Below, piece after piece: positions 42,038 to 55,700 of a stretch of DNA of 64,000 nt. This DNA is from Blastomussa wellsi (Eukaryota > Cnidaria > Anthozoa > Scleractinia > Plerogyridae). Below the pieces are notes generated by a model. The model searched no databases, was not told the DNA's origin, and saw nothing but the letters and a program-made list of their open reading frames with translations. The DNA lies in the NCBI GenBank assembly GCA_947652115.1, contig OX393565.1, positions 7,465,240-7,529,239 of the forward strand, in the 5' to 3' direction. Position numbers and translations under genes: made by a program. Position 1 is the stretch's first letter. Every line of letters begins with the position of its first letter.

Positions 42038-45000
42038 TTACAAAGATTCAAAAAGCATAACGTTAGTCGCGGACTGGATATAAAACACTGCAACGGAGAG
42101 CTCCTTCTTGACTAGTTCCCAGTCTTTCTTGTTTAGCTGTTGCACCATGTACAGAGCATCGACCAGCCCCGGGAAACTACTTCCGGCGTACGCGTTGTGG
42201 GCACTGGGAGCGAACAACACGTGACTGAAAAAGAATAAGCATGCATAAAAAGAGTGTACAAAGTGCAAGTTAACCAGTGTAAAACAGGGGCGGATCTAGG
42301 GGGAGGGTGCAGGGGATGCTCACCCCCTCCCCTTGAGGTGACCTGCGACATTCTAATATAGTTCTGCTTACTTCACCCATATATTACGTCATTCCTTAGT
42401 GGTGCACCCCCTCCTGAGAAAAATTCTGGATCTTCCCCTGTAAAACTATTAAGGACCAACACACAAAGGCGCATTTGATGGAGGTTTAGCGTAATTAGAA
42501 CAAAAGAACAATTAAGGCAACGGGAAAACATTATTTACAGTCGGTGAAGCGTACTCTCTAGGTTTGTTTTCATTTTTGTTTTGAATTCGTTGATACGTCG
42601 TTGAAACGCTGGTTTGGAATATCCTCGAGGTTTTTCTAATATTTGCATTGTCATTGTTTTGCAAGGATATATGGTGTTAATAATGAATAAAATGGTAAGT
42701 TTGCCCGTAAGTTTCATTTTGGATTGTAAACATTCCTTGTGAGACTCGCATAAACATTGCAGGGCGGACTAGAAATCATCTTTAAGAAATGTCATGAAAA
42801 TAGCACGGTAATTATGGCACATAAGATGTTTGCTTTATGCTATGGAATCAGTATGTAGCACCTTTCTTTCTTCGACAGAATTAAACGAAGACACTTCTGA
42901 ATACACTTGGTCCTATCTGAAGAGTCGTGTTTGTACCCACCAGTGGGTCACTAGTTTAAACTGTCTACAGTGGTCTTTGTCAGTGCATTGTACACAAGAC
43001 GCGTGTTTCTCTTTCGCAACCTTGTTCATTACTACGTCGACATTATATTTTTTTTTTCTGAAATAACGACTGACTCTTGCATACCGGGAACAGTTAAAAG
43101 GCAACAGTGGCTGATCAGCTAGCGTCAAAGCAATCTGTAGCCACAGTTGAGCTGGAGTTCGATGATACGTATATGAAACAAAAAATGCTGCTACCAATAC
43201 ACCTTATTCCGAAATGGCTGCTGATTTATGCACATACAAATTGGCCATTGTTGCCTCGTTCAAGATAAACTATTCTTTTGAATTTTGAGCTTAAAAACGA
43301 GGCAAGAAGGGCTAATTTGAATACCAACAAAAGAATATTAAGACGGTAGCCATTTTGGAATAAGGGGGTAAGTTTCAGTTTCTCTAGAAGAAACTTTGGT
43401 GCTGCGTCGGTGGGAAGTATAACAATATAATTTGGTTTTATCAACTGGGTTGATAATGAGAATTGGCCACCGTAAAGAGTTTCAAGAGCTGACGTTTCGA
43501 GCGTTAGCCTTCGTCGGAGCGAATCGATGAAGGGCTAACGAATCGATGAATCGATGAAGCTCCGACGAAGGGCTAACGCTCGAAACGTCAGCTCTTGAAA
43601 CTCTTTACGGTGGCCAATTCACATTATCAACCCAGTTGATAAAACCAAATTACATTTTGGAATAAGGTGTTCTTGTAATGACATAAGTATATATTTTAAA
43701 AAGCTGTTTATGTATTTATTTATTTCTCTATTAATCTTTTTCAAAAACCAAAATTAAGAGTCGTTATGAAAATAATTATTTATTTGAGAAGGCGCAATGG
43801 AAAAAGTGGCAACAACACGGTGACCCTTACGGAAGACCTCACATAACAAGGACCGGGACCAGATTACACACTTATTTATTTTTACATGAAGGCAATTCCA
43901 CACTTAGTTTATCTCAAAAAAGAAAGAAAACAATTTTTCCAAAATCTGGGAATCGAACCCAGGAAAATTCAACTCAGGACACTCCTACTTACCACTACAC
44001 CAAGTTGACGCTAGATACCAAACACCCAAATGTTTTCGATATTTATATTGCAAGAAAAATTATATATAGTAGATTACTGCCCCAACCACAAAGTAAAAGC
44101 TAACCGCAAGCAAACTTGAGTGGAACAAACCGGTAAGGGACTAACCACAAGTAAACTGCGATGGAACTAACCCCAAGCAAACTGGGTTGGAACTAACCGG
44201 AGCCAACCGACAACCACATGTTAATGATCTGCTGTTCTGTCTATTGCTACGTGATATAAAAAATCTTGAAATGTCTAATCTGGCTCCGGTCCTTGTTATT
44301 TTAAAGGTCTTCCGACACTTACCGCATGTAAGGCCTTCCCGGCAGCCCTTGAGGGTTGATGAAAGCTCTCTCTATATGCATCAAGCGATCATTGGCCATT
44401 CGCAGGTTTAGAGGACTGACAAAAGATATCATAGATAGGCTAAATGAAACAATTCAAACAGCATATACAAACACTATCATAAGAACTATTTGTGCTAGAT
44501 AATTGAAAGAAGTTCGTATTTGCTGAGTGATTAGTCACTTTCTCGCCCAAGTATGAACCTTCGTGGCACACAACTATCCGAAATTTTTAAGCTCGCACAC
44601 CTGTCCAGCTTCCAGTTTTCATTGGTTCAATTAATAGTTTGGGTCCGGCTTTCAATAATTTGTTTTTTTCTTATGATACTCGATTTAATAATATTCTTTC
44701 ACTTACTTCTTTTGATCGACAGAGTTCAGCCAGCCACTGAATGTGGAGGCAGCATCGCTGAAGTTCTTTACAGCGGACATGAAATAATCTGTAGGGTAAC
44801 AGCAAAACGTCGGAGTTAACTATTTTTGCTTCCTATACTTCACTCGGAAACTGACCAAGTAATGGCAATTCAAATACGCCTTTACATTTCTACTCAGGGA
44901 TGAGATCGGACGTCAGCATTTGAAGGCACCGATGGCAGCCGCTAACAGTCCATTCATGATCTCACCCCACGCATCCAACCATTGGTGCAAATGCGAACAG

Positions 45001-46735
45001 ACCAGACAACAACTCTGGGAACTCCATGCCTTACTCTTTACGATAGGTGGGTTCTATAACGTCGCTGGCCCGTAACACTGAAGATTCCGGAGACGGGACC
45101 TACGATTTATCGTCCTTATCCGAGAAGACTAGAACGTCTAACCATTTGCAGATGTGGTTACAAAGGCAGCACGTTCTGCTTAGTTATTTTAAGACCTCAG
45201 TTATTTTAAATTGCAACTAAGATGAAATTTGAATGTCTCCAATTTAAGAAATATCTTTTTTCGTTACAGAGATATGCAAATTAGCTAGGTGATGACGTCA
45301 TAGACTCAACCAAATTTTAATCAAATAGATGAAGAAAACATTTCTCACCCAGTTTGTGTCAGAACTGTTTGATTCTTTGCATCATGACTCTACTAGGTCA
45401 GATATGCAATATGAGATTAACAATTATGTTACCATGGCAAAATGCTGGGTCCCAGACCTCCCCAATGTTCTAAACTATTCTGGCCATTTTTGGCCATCAA
45501 TTTTGATATTTCTCAATGACTCCAGATCTATATGATTGCACAAGCATATTTGTGTATTAGGTAGGCTTTCTGGTCTGGTCTTATTTTCTGGGCTTAAGGT
45601 GGCTCGATCGGATTTTTGAGAGACGATACCTTTCAACTTTGAGCAGCTAGTGTACCACCATAGAGTATCCGACAGAAAATCGATTGCTCCAGGTGCACTA
45701 GAGAAAAATTTATCTTCCGGTTTTTAAATAGTGACCATTTTAATAAATATAGGGTCAATTTTGACGTAAACGCAAAATAATACTTCACTCCTGTTGATAT
45801 TCAAGCCAGTGTTTTCAGAAATCGAATTTAACGATTTTGCTAAGATGTTCACCAAATGTAATTGGATACTATTTATTTCAGACCAAAGTCATCTGACATG
45901 AGGCCTGGTGAACAAACGTTTTAATAGCATTCAGAAACTAATACGATTTTGTTGTATTTTAACACATTAAAATTCACCATAAATTTTCTCGAAATCGCTC
46001 TTATAAAAATTCTTCAATTTTGGCAGACCTCAAGAAAAGTATGTCAGGTCAAAGATCCAGGAAGGGTTTTCCAAAATTATCTCTTGGTGACAAGTTATTC
46101 GGTTTTGAGTAAAGTGGGGCATGACGTCACTAGGTTGCTATGGTAACTCCGATTACGCTGAAACCTATTTCATCTGAAACTTTGATCTTTCTCTGGTGCA
46201 CTTGCAGCAATTGTTTTTCTGTCAGATACTCTTTGGCGGTACACTAGCTGCTGAAAGTTGAAAGGTATCGTCACTCAAAAATCCGATCGTGCCACCTTAA
46301 TTCACTCAAACTGAAAATAGATTCGAGGGGACAGGAAAAGAGTGTGTTGCCATGGAAACAGGATTTAGTTATAACTATAGATGTGCCAAGTTTCAATTGT
46401 CTCTGCAGAAAACTGATCGAAATAGCCTTATTTATTTACTCGATATAAAATTGGGTTGCGAAGATGACCTCAAAAGTCTCCTAATTTGCATATCATACCA
46501 ATTTTTTAAACTTGAATATCTCGGGAACTACTACAGATATTTGAAAACGGAAAACGGCATTTTTAATCTCACATGAAGCACTGCATGATTCCCTTGACAG
46601 AGCAAGGTGTAAAGCTTTGATCACAGTAGTGCTTTAAGACGCTGAGTGTTGGTCCGGCCTTTGTCAAATAACTCTACCGTATGTCGATACAAAGAAAAAA
46701 CGATCGATTCGGGACAAGTCTAACTCGCCCTATAC

Positions 46736-46773
<38 letters not shown>

Positions 46774-49700
46774 GGCGATACTACACAACAAAATGTCTAG
46801 TAAGATATATTTAAAAGATAAAATGTCCACGTTAACTTAAGGAATTTGTGAACAAAATCGTGGAGTACCCTATTTTGTGATCATATTACATGTAGTCATG
46901 GAACAAAATAAAGAAAGAAGCCCGCCGACCTACCCAGGGATATTTTCTGCTGAGTCAGTGTTTCCTCGTATTTGGTTTTGATATCCTTGGCATAGTAAGT
47001 CAACCTGTCGGCATACTGGGAACAGTTAAAAGGCAACAGTGGCTGATCAGCCAGCGTCAAAGCAATCTGTAGCCAAAGTTGAGCCAGAGTTCGATGATAC
47101 TCGAAATCACGATCAACAAAGGTCTTCATCCAATGAAATGTGTCGTGTATGCTGTGGTAAACTGGATAGTTGGAAACACTCCACTTTTTCTGTGAAATGA
47201 AAGAACGTCTTGGTTTCCTACTCTTACTTTAATGACAATATAGCACGTTATTTTACTAATTATTTAAAACTGAATAAATACATACGTAGTAATTATACTC
47301 GATCTGCATCAAACATAAAAATTTATTACTTATAAAAGGACAAATTATCGAAAATTTTTAATAAAATTGATGAGGACAGGTACGGCGGAGCTTAATTTGA
47401 GGTTGGGGGGGGGGGGGGGGGGCTAAAAAAATTGAATTTTTAAGGTGATGTTCACAGGGGCGAGCGCCGAAGGCGCGGGCCTCTGGAGGGATCTGGCAGA
47501 AAATTTCCTGGAATAGATACCGCTAATTAATGGGTTTACTGACTATATTTATTTATGTAATTTATTTATTTCATTTAATGCTTTAATAAGTTTGTTTTGT
47601 TTTTTTGTTTCTTTTGGTTGTTTTTTCTTTTCCTATTTCTTGTTTATCGTTTTGTCATTTTTAATTTATGAATATTTTTTTGGCTGAAAAGTGGGGGGGG
47701 GGGGGCTAAAGCCCTCCCAGCCCCCCCGGCTCCGCCGTCCCTGGAGGAGGGGGCAGATTTGGAGTAAGTTATCTAAGGAACTGAAAAGATTAAAGTCTTA
47801 CAATCTTTTTTTACAAACTTCCAAAGTTTCTGTACAAAATAATATGTCTTTCTAGTTTATAGTTAGTTTTAAGTCAACAAAACCTATGTCAATAGCATAA
47901 ACAAACCCATCTAGTTTTGCTATATTAAAATTATGTCACGTATGGGGATCTTCTTTGAAAAGCTAAGAAGAGTTTGCTAAGATATACATCGATTATGTCA
48001 TACATTATAGCAGATTTTATGTCAATTTATGTAACTAAAAATATAGTGGAAATATAATAAAAAAATTATTTAAAGCGTCGACGGGCAAGTGAAGCACTTA
48101 ATTAGAAACTTTAAGTTCACAAACGCCATAGCGATTTTGAAACGTTCACTTGTCGAGCGCAAGCACTTCTTAGGAGCAAGGAGCAAAGTTCCGTTTCCGT
48201 TTCGAGTAGGGTGAAGCTAATTTAACTCATAAAAGACCAGAAGCTTTGAAAAAGATCCAAAAATTCCCATTTTGAAGAAACACGAGGGGAAAGGGAAGGG
48301 ACACTCCCAGTTCAGACTTTGGGATATGTCAATTCTTCTGAAGATACTTTTAGATTGCCTTCAAGAACGAAAGTTTGTTCTCCAAGACGTCTGCATATTT
48401 TGATTTAATGTTTGGAAGGAAAACAAAATTTCGTTTGAAATTGTGGAACGAGTAGAGTTATTAAGTTTTATCGATGAAATTGACTTCCAAAAAAAAGACG
48501 TGCAGGAGAAACACACTTGGTTCCCAGAGACAATTCATATATGTCTTTTGAGGAATTGACGTATCCGCCAGCCAACACCCTCAGACTCTGTATCAGTAAG
48601 ACTACATATTAAGCGGGGAAGCGATATTTTGTGATTTCCAAAGAGCTATTCGGTTCCGTTTTCATTCTGTTTTCAAATTTGATCAGGGTTTGGTCCAACA
48701 GTGTTACCTTGTCGTAAGTGTATTCGAAGTAAACTGTAGGCACTCCCAGCCGGAAGTAGACAGCACTGTGGTCACTTCCAGATCCCACTTTTGTCACTCT
48801 TTAGACAAAAAAAAAATGCAACACAATAATAAATGCAATAGAGTAAATACAGTTTTTCAAAACTTCAGTTGGTACTACAGTACTACAGCATTTGTGCTTT
48901 ACAAAGCTCATCTTTCAGGTTTTCAAGAACTTAACTTTACTTACGTAGGTAGATTGGGATCTTCTTTATCGGGAACCTTGTTCTTCCAGTCCTCATAAAG
49001 CGTCTTATCAGAGTTTTCCGATCCCGGCGGTTGAATCTGTAGAAATATTATAAAACTTTCAACATTTTTTTTTTGGATTGAACAAATTTCCAGTTGCATA
49101 ACTGTTAACTTTTAGTTTCGTAAAAACTGACAAGTTAAAACAAGCTGCTGTAAGCCCAGGTAAAATCGATCGAGTTGTAAATGATATAGGCTTTCATGGA
49201 GGCTTTTTAACACTTCTTACTGAGCCATTTCCCAAAAAAATAGGAACATATCGTGTGTCTAGAAATTTTGGAGGCGCGGAAGCCTAATATTAAGTGCGCT
49301 GTTGGGTTCATGTGCTTCTCTTCACCCACAAGTATGTCTGGGTACCGGCGAATGGTTGCGGCAACCTGACAGACTGCTGGGGAATAACCCACGATGGAGT
49401 AGCATCCCATCCAGTGGGAGTAGAAATACTACTAGCAACTTCATGCCACAGAAACCGGCCATAGATAAACGCTGGGAGCGGTGTGCCAGTTGAGCGAGAA
49501 GTCTTTCTTTTGTTTCCCGTGTCTAAAGGTGGGAGGCCTGTTTGAGTGCTTGGGTAGAAATGCAACTCACCTTTTTAGTTGCCTCCATGAACGCGAATTC
49601 CACTAGAGGACTTGACTGGACCCTCAAAGTATAATTTCCTAAAAATAGTATATTATGATCAGTTGTTACACAGTATAGCAATTCTGGTAGAGACGCAAAC

Positions 49701-52700
49701 GGTCCAATAGGAGATATAACATATTGGAGATTTCCGATACGTTAGTGCCTTAAGGACCTAACAAGAGTAAAGCTTTTAACATACGTGCATGGCTCGAGTT
49801 TGCGAATATACGCTCGCGAGTCGCGAAGCCGCGAGAACGTGTATTCCCAAGAAGTTAGGCTGTTTTAAAATAAGGGTGATACCTTTCACAGCAACGTCCA
49901 CATTGAGATATACCACAGCCCGATTAGAAAGAAGGTTAGCGAAGTCCTGAAACAAAAAAAAAATATGAAGCGATCAAATCAGTTATTAACTTGGTAAACG
50001 CTTATAGGGAATAACTCGCAGTAGAATTTAGTTCAAAACAGTCAAGTTATCGGTCGATGTAGAACCATCTTTAATGCCGTACGCGATATGACAGTGAAAT
50101 TGTGCTTGTCGGCTGCATGGTATATACGGATCGCCGTATATTTTTTCTCAAACGTAATGTTACATGATAGTGTTAATTGGAAACTCTCAAAAGTTTGGTG
50201 CTGTAACAATTGTTGCATTTATAAAACTGGTTCCCAAAAGATATTTGAAAACGACTCGCGTTGGGGCATTGACATTCAAGGGCCTTTTACACTCTTCTGC
50301 GCATGTGTGACCATTTGATTTCTGGTCCGACGGATAAGAAATCAAAATTAATTTATGAGATTAAAATCTTCTTCCAACGACCTCACGAGGCTTCCAAAAG
50401 CTATGGCAATTAAGGAAATTGGTTATTTGGTCATTTGTGGAAGTTTTAAACGGGATATATTGCTTGTGTTTTCATATGAAAATCACAGGAAATGATGTTT
50501 TCGAAGGGTAATAGACAAAGCGACTGGAGATGAAAGCTCAACTCAATCCATACAAGCATTCAGGAGTTTTAAAAAAGAGGACGCAATGTGTCATGCTACA
50601 CGATGTTCACTAACCTCAGCCCATTCAGTTGAGCCAAGCATACCATGCTCCTCTGCTCCCCAACTGCAAAGCACCATGGTCCTTCGGGGTTTCCATCCTG
50701 AGAAATCAAGACAAAGTCTCCAATGATGAATTAAAAAGTCTCCAATGATATCAAAAATCGAAAATAAAAAATTCATTGCAATCGAAGCATCATTAAAGTA
50801 CTATTCTAATCCATGTTACCTGAGGTGTTGTGTCCTAATGGTTAAGACGATCTGATCTGAGATCGACCAGTCCGGGCTCGAGTCCCGACTGGGGCACTGC
50901 GTTGTTTTCTTTCATGGTGCTTCTCTTCACCCAGGTGTACAGGTGTGTATAAATTGTGTACCGGCGAATTTACTGCTGGGGTTAGGGAGGGGGTAGTTAG
51001 GTATACCTGTGATGGACTAGAATCTCATCCAGGAGGAAGTAGAAATAATCCTAGTCGGGATAAGCTCCGGCTGGATGAGCCACTAGACTTGTACGCAGAC
51101 TAACCCATGTTACGCAAACTGAGTGATATAGCTGCTTTTAGGTAAAATTTAAGCTATCTATAAATTACAAAGCTGGAACTTCTCATAGGCGTTTTAGCTT
51201 AACATACGATAAAGTTTTAAACTTAACTGTACACTATTTCTACTTCAAACCTCCGTGATTACTGTGCTTACCTTTTGTTTTCATTTCTCCTAATTTCTTG
51301 GAAATCTCCAACAAGGCAGCTGTGCCACTGGACGCATCAGCGGCGCCAAATGCCCACGCGTCCCTGTGGTTGCCAAGCAACACAAGACGATCTGTTTACG
51401 AAGGCAACCATGAGAAGTAAGTTCACTTGACGCACACTTTACCTGCAGTTCATTTAATATTCAGAATTTATCAAGTATCGTCTTACCAGGCTCTTCTCGG
51501 CCAGTAATTGACCCAATTACATTGTATATAGGTGTTTTTTCCAACTTCATGTCGATGTCGAGGCTGACATTTCTGTGAAAGAAACACAGCAGAACTCCAA
51601 GTTTCGAAATCTAGCAAAGTCACATATTTTGTTTTTGATGCTCAAGCTTTGCGCGCGTAGGAATAAGGTCAAGCATATGTTAAAAATACAAAAGATTTTG
51701 AATTCAAATTCGTGCAAGTAGTTTGCATGACTAAAGAAGAAAATTATATACTTCAGTTTTATCCAGAAGCGAGCACGTGTTTTGTGAAACTCAGAATTGG
51801 CGTATAAATTGATCAGATCAAAAAAATATAGATTGATAGCTCGGCTACGTAAGTTAAAGTACCTTTTGTCATCAATTGCCATGGTGATATTGTACTTGAT
51901 TTTCAGGCCTCCTTTCCAGTCCTCTGGAGCTTCATTAGCGGTCAATAGTCTGTCAATTGAAGTGAAAGTCAGCCAAAAATTCTTGGCGGATGTTAAGCTG
52001 AAAAGACAGAATATATTTTTTCTTGTTGTTACTCACTGCAAGAAATGTGAAGCGTCCTCATATGACACTGGATACACAGGAATGCTGGGAAGATTAAGCT
52101 TGTTTTCTGGCATTCTGTAGATGTCACCTGAAAAAGAAAAGAATTGTGTTTATAGAAAAGTAGGTTGCTAAAAGCGTCAAGGGTATTATGACTTGCAAAA
52201 AATTGAAACTTCCTTTAACCTTTAATTGGTCTGAATGAGGTAATCCTCTGGATCACTTTCACGTGACGTCATCAAAACTGTCAATTGGAAACTATTGAAC
52301 CTACAGGCTGCACCCTTAGTACCCTTAGTACATTTTGGCACCTTAGTGTCAATAATTGTTGGGGAAACGTTTGTACCAGAAGAGTGTTTTGTTTTGGAGA
52401 TAAAGGGTTTTGAAATTTGAGACAGCCTGTGCAGTGTGGTGTACACTGTTATAGAAAGCAATTTTCTCATACCTGTAAAATACCTTTAAGATACGCTTAT
52501 AAGTTGAAAATTATGGCCAAAGAGTTCTGAATAGGAAACTAACGTCTTTGGTAGCGCAATTTTTGTGTGGCTTACACGAAGTGTGTAGCCACATAATGGC
52601 ATGAGCGGATTTATTTATTTATTTATTTATGGCTTTGTCCACGAGAGTCAAGCGCCTGTCACGTGGGCTCTTGGAAGCCTGGGTACAAGGTTGTGTCATA

Positions 52701-55700
52701 CGAAGTCCGCCATATTGGTTTATACGCGTGGTCTCTAGCAGTTTTTTCAGGTCATCGTATCACTGGTTCGTTCTTCTCACACAAGCCAACACATTGGAAC
52801 CCGGCTTGTGTTATAAGTGCAGGTTGTACAAGAGCTTTTACGAGCTCAAAAGATAGCATTTAACTACTTGAATCTTCGGTAAGGAACACTGACAATAGAA
52901 CTCCCGATCGTCTTATTTTCACTCTTGTTATTCTGTCAGCGTTTGAACTGTAAACAATGGTTCGTTTGTTCAGGAGCACTGAAGAACATTTTGGAAACTT
53001 GTGTTATTCCGACTAGTGTGTCCTGTCAGCGTTTGAACTCTAACCCAATCGTGACTTTGCTCAGGAACACGCTTAGAACACTCGTGTTACTTTTTCTCCT
53101 GTTATCATGTTGTTAATTGAACTGTAAGGGAACCAGTTCTGTTGTTGAGGAACAATGAAGACCATTTTGGAAACTCGAATTAGTTAAACTTTTGCGTTAT
53201 CGTAGCGACTGAACTCTAAGCCAATTGTTAGGTTGTTTTGTTGACCAACAGTCACACATTTTGGAAACGCGAATTATTTCAACTTTTGTCTTGTTATTGT
53301 GTTAGAAATCCTGCATGTTTTGAATCATTTTCTCATCATCTCCCTTAGAATTTCCTCCCAAGCCTGCTTTACCCAACGGAGGACCAGATTTCTCGATGAA
53401 CTGTGGATAGCACACCTCCTTTGCCTTTAGCTGAAGAATTCCTGTGAACTTTCGATCGATCGATCAATTGTGGGTGTCAGTAAAACGCGGGACCGGGGCC
53501 GGGGCCGGGGCCGGGGTCGGGGTCGGGGTCGGGGTCTCTTTTTTTAAATAATTTTTTTTTTTAATTTTCCTTTTTGCTATTTTCTTCCTTTTCTCCTTTT
53601 TTGTTTTTGGATAATAATGGTAATAATGATAGTAACAGCAAATATCAGCGTATCGGAGCAAATCGTGAATTACAAGCTGAGCATCATGGGTTGTTTTTCA
53701 ACCTTTTTTCCCGCCAAATGGACACGTGATGAACTATCACTTTTCACACGATGGAAATCATGGAAGGTGATGCGGGTTTTCATGGTAAGTTCCTGCTCAT
53801 TTTAGCTCACGAATTTGTTAGTTCAAGGAAATATAATGGCAGCAGCTTGTATATTTTCCTTCCTTTCGTTTCTTGGAAGAGTATAAGATAAGATAGTCAA
53901 TTCACGGAATCAATAGCCTCTAGAATTGCACTTAATTTAAGCTTAACTCAGTTGAATCGAGTGTTTTCCATCACCGATGACCTATGTAATAAGCTTTTGG
54001 GGCTAATAAGAACTCATCTGTATAGGCTTAAATCCTTTTCAGAGCATAGTGGATGTCTAAGAGTTAACTTATGGACTTCCATTGCAGATGTTATTTTGAT
54101 ATCGGATTCATCGGATGCAGAGTCGCATGGTAAGAAAATATGTAACGACTATAATAAGCTAATTTCATGTCTGATCTTACTTAGCTCTCCTATTAACCGA
54201 AAAATTCTACTTCAGAAATCGTATTAGATAATTATTGTCGATGTTGAGCTGCAAACATCGACCTGGAGCATTTAGTTGCATCACAATGATAAGAAATGTT
54301 ATGAATTCGGTTCCAAAGGTGTTGAAATCGGTAATTTCCTATATTTTCGCCAGGAATTTGGCGGCAATTGTTTACGAGTGTGGCATGCATTTCTCATGGC
54401 TATAAACGAAAAAGCTGGTTAATACCATTATTATCCAAAAACAAAAAAGGAGAAAAGGAAGAAAATAGCAAAAAGGAAAATTAAAAAAAAAAATTATTTA
54501 AAAAAAGAGACCCCGACCCCGACCCCGACCCCGGCCCCGGCCCCGCGTTTTACTGACACCCATCAATTGTTTTGAAAACATCCGAAACTAGCCAATCAGA
54601 AGAGGCCGTTCCCACGGCCAAGTAAACATTGCAACACGATCTGACAGAAATCGGCTGGCAGCATTGTTGTAATTGCGGTTCAAAACAGAAAACTTACCCT
54701 CACTTCTCTGCTCCAAAGACCACTTCAGAAGTGTTTCATCCAATTCAGAATACTTTGGCGAATAAACAGCCCATTGCGTTTCATTTTTTGGTTACATTTT
54801 TAGCTGACCATTGAAGAGGTTCGCTTGATCTTTTCGCCAGCGACGAACCATGGATTCACCGATCCCGTATTCACTCCAGCCGTAACTACTTTTATTTGAA
54901 AGCTAAGTTTTACGAAGGACGGGCTTCGCTGAGAAAAACAGAACAAAGCTAAAGACTGAACAAGAGAGAGACAATTCCTAGGAGCCGAAATCGCATCTTT
55001 TGTTGAAAACACACAGTTCGAAGCTTTCCTGGAAGTTCAGTTTCAGTTCAGTTTATTATTTAGCCACAATTAAATACACATCACGAAATAATAAATACAT
55101 TCATAAATTAATAGAAGCGGCAAGGAGGGCCAAAAGAAACCACAAGGCTTATACGAGATGGACCTCCTAAATCCTAGAATATAAAACACAAACTTTTATC
55201 ATATAGGCTAGCAGATGAATAAATCAAAAAAATTTAAGTATGTATTCTTGAGAAATGAAATTCGTGGCAAAAAGGATCGATGCAATCCAATACAGGTTAT
55301 TACCACGATAAATGAAAGGATGGAATTTTTGTTTTCGTGAATAAAGGAATGGTAGGTTGAAAACATACCCTGAACACTGTTTTCGTTTTTTGCTGTTCAA
55401 TAACACGATCTTTCTTTATACTGTTATACTTTCTTTATACTTACTTTATACTGTTTCAGGAGTATTTCTTTTAAAGCTTAAGGTTAGTCACGCTTTGCGT
55501 GCGCGTTCGCACACCCAGTGTGTTGTGCTTTTTCGCACACAACTGACACGCAGCTTTTGTTTTGAAGCTTGACACGCTTTTTTGTTCGACTGCTCACGCT
55601 TCTTTCTTCGGCCTCGCACGCTTAATTGTGTTTAGTGTGTCCCGTAAAACAAAAGATCCACTAATTAGGCAAGTTTCAGAACACGCTTTAAGCGTGCTAA

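Larger units (their letters stand above)
43370..43655. mobile_element. Inverted pair of Penelope-like terminal repeats
   Basis: The terminal sequence with GACGCAGCACCA and ATAAAACCAAATTA occurs in minus orientation to about 43518 and in plus orientation from about 43561. Between them is a short stutter of ATCGATGA and GGGCTAACG repeats. It lies in the last intron of gene A. Confidence 0.6.

Noticed and set aside
42913..43197. 94-codon minus-strand frame with a peptidase-like stretch as a real exon
   Set aside because: Only 90 bp are homologous to gene A exon 14; the rest is unrelated and no splice sites fit, so it is listed as a relic.
53340..53460. Possible extra gene A exon on the minus strand
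   Set aside because: A peptide [15 protein letters not shown] is open, but it has no counterpart in the family and exons 4 and 5 already join in phase.
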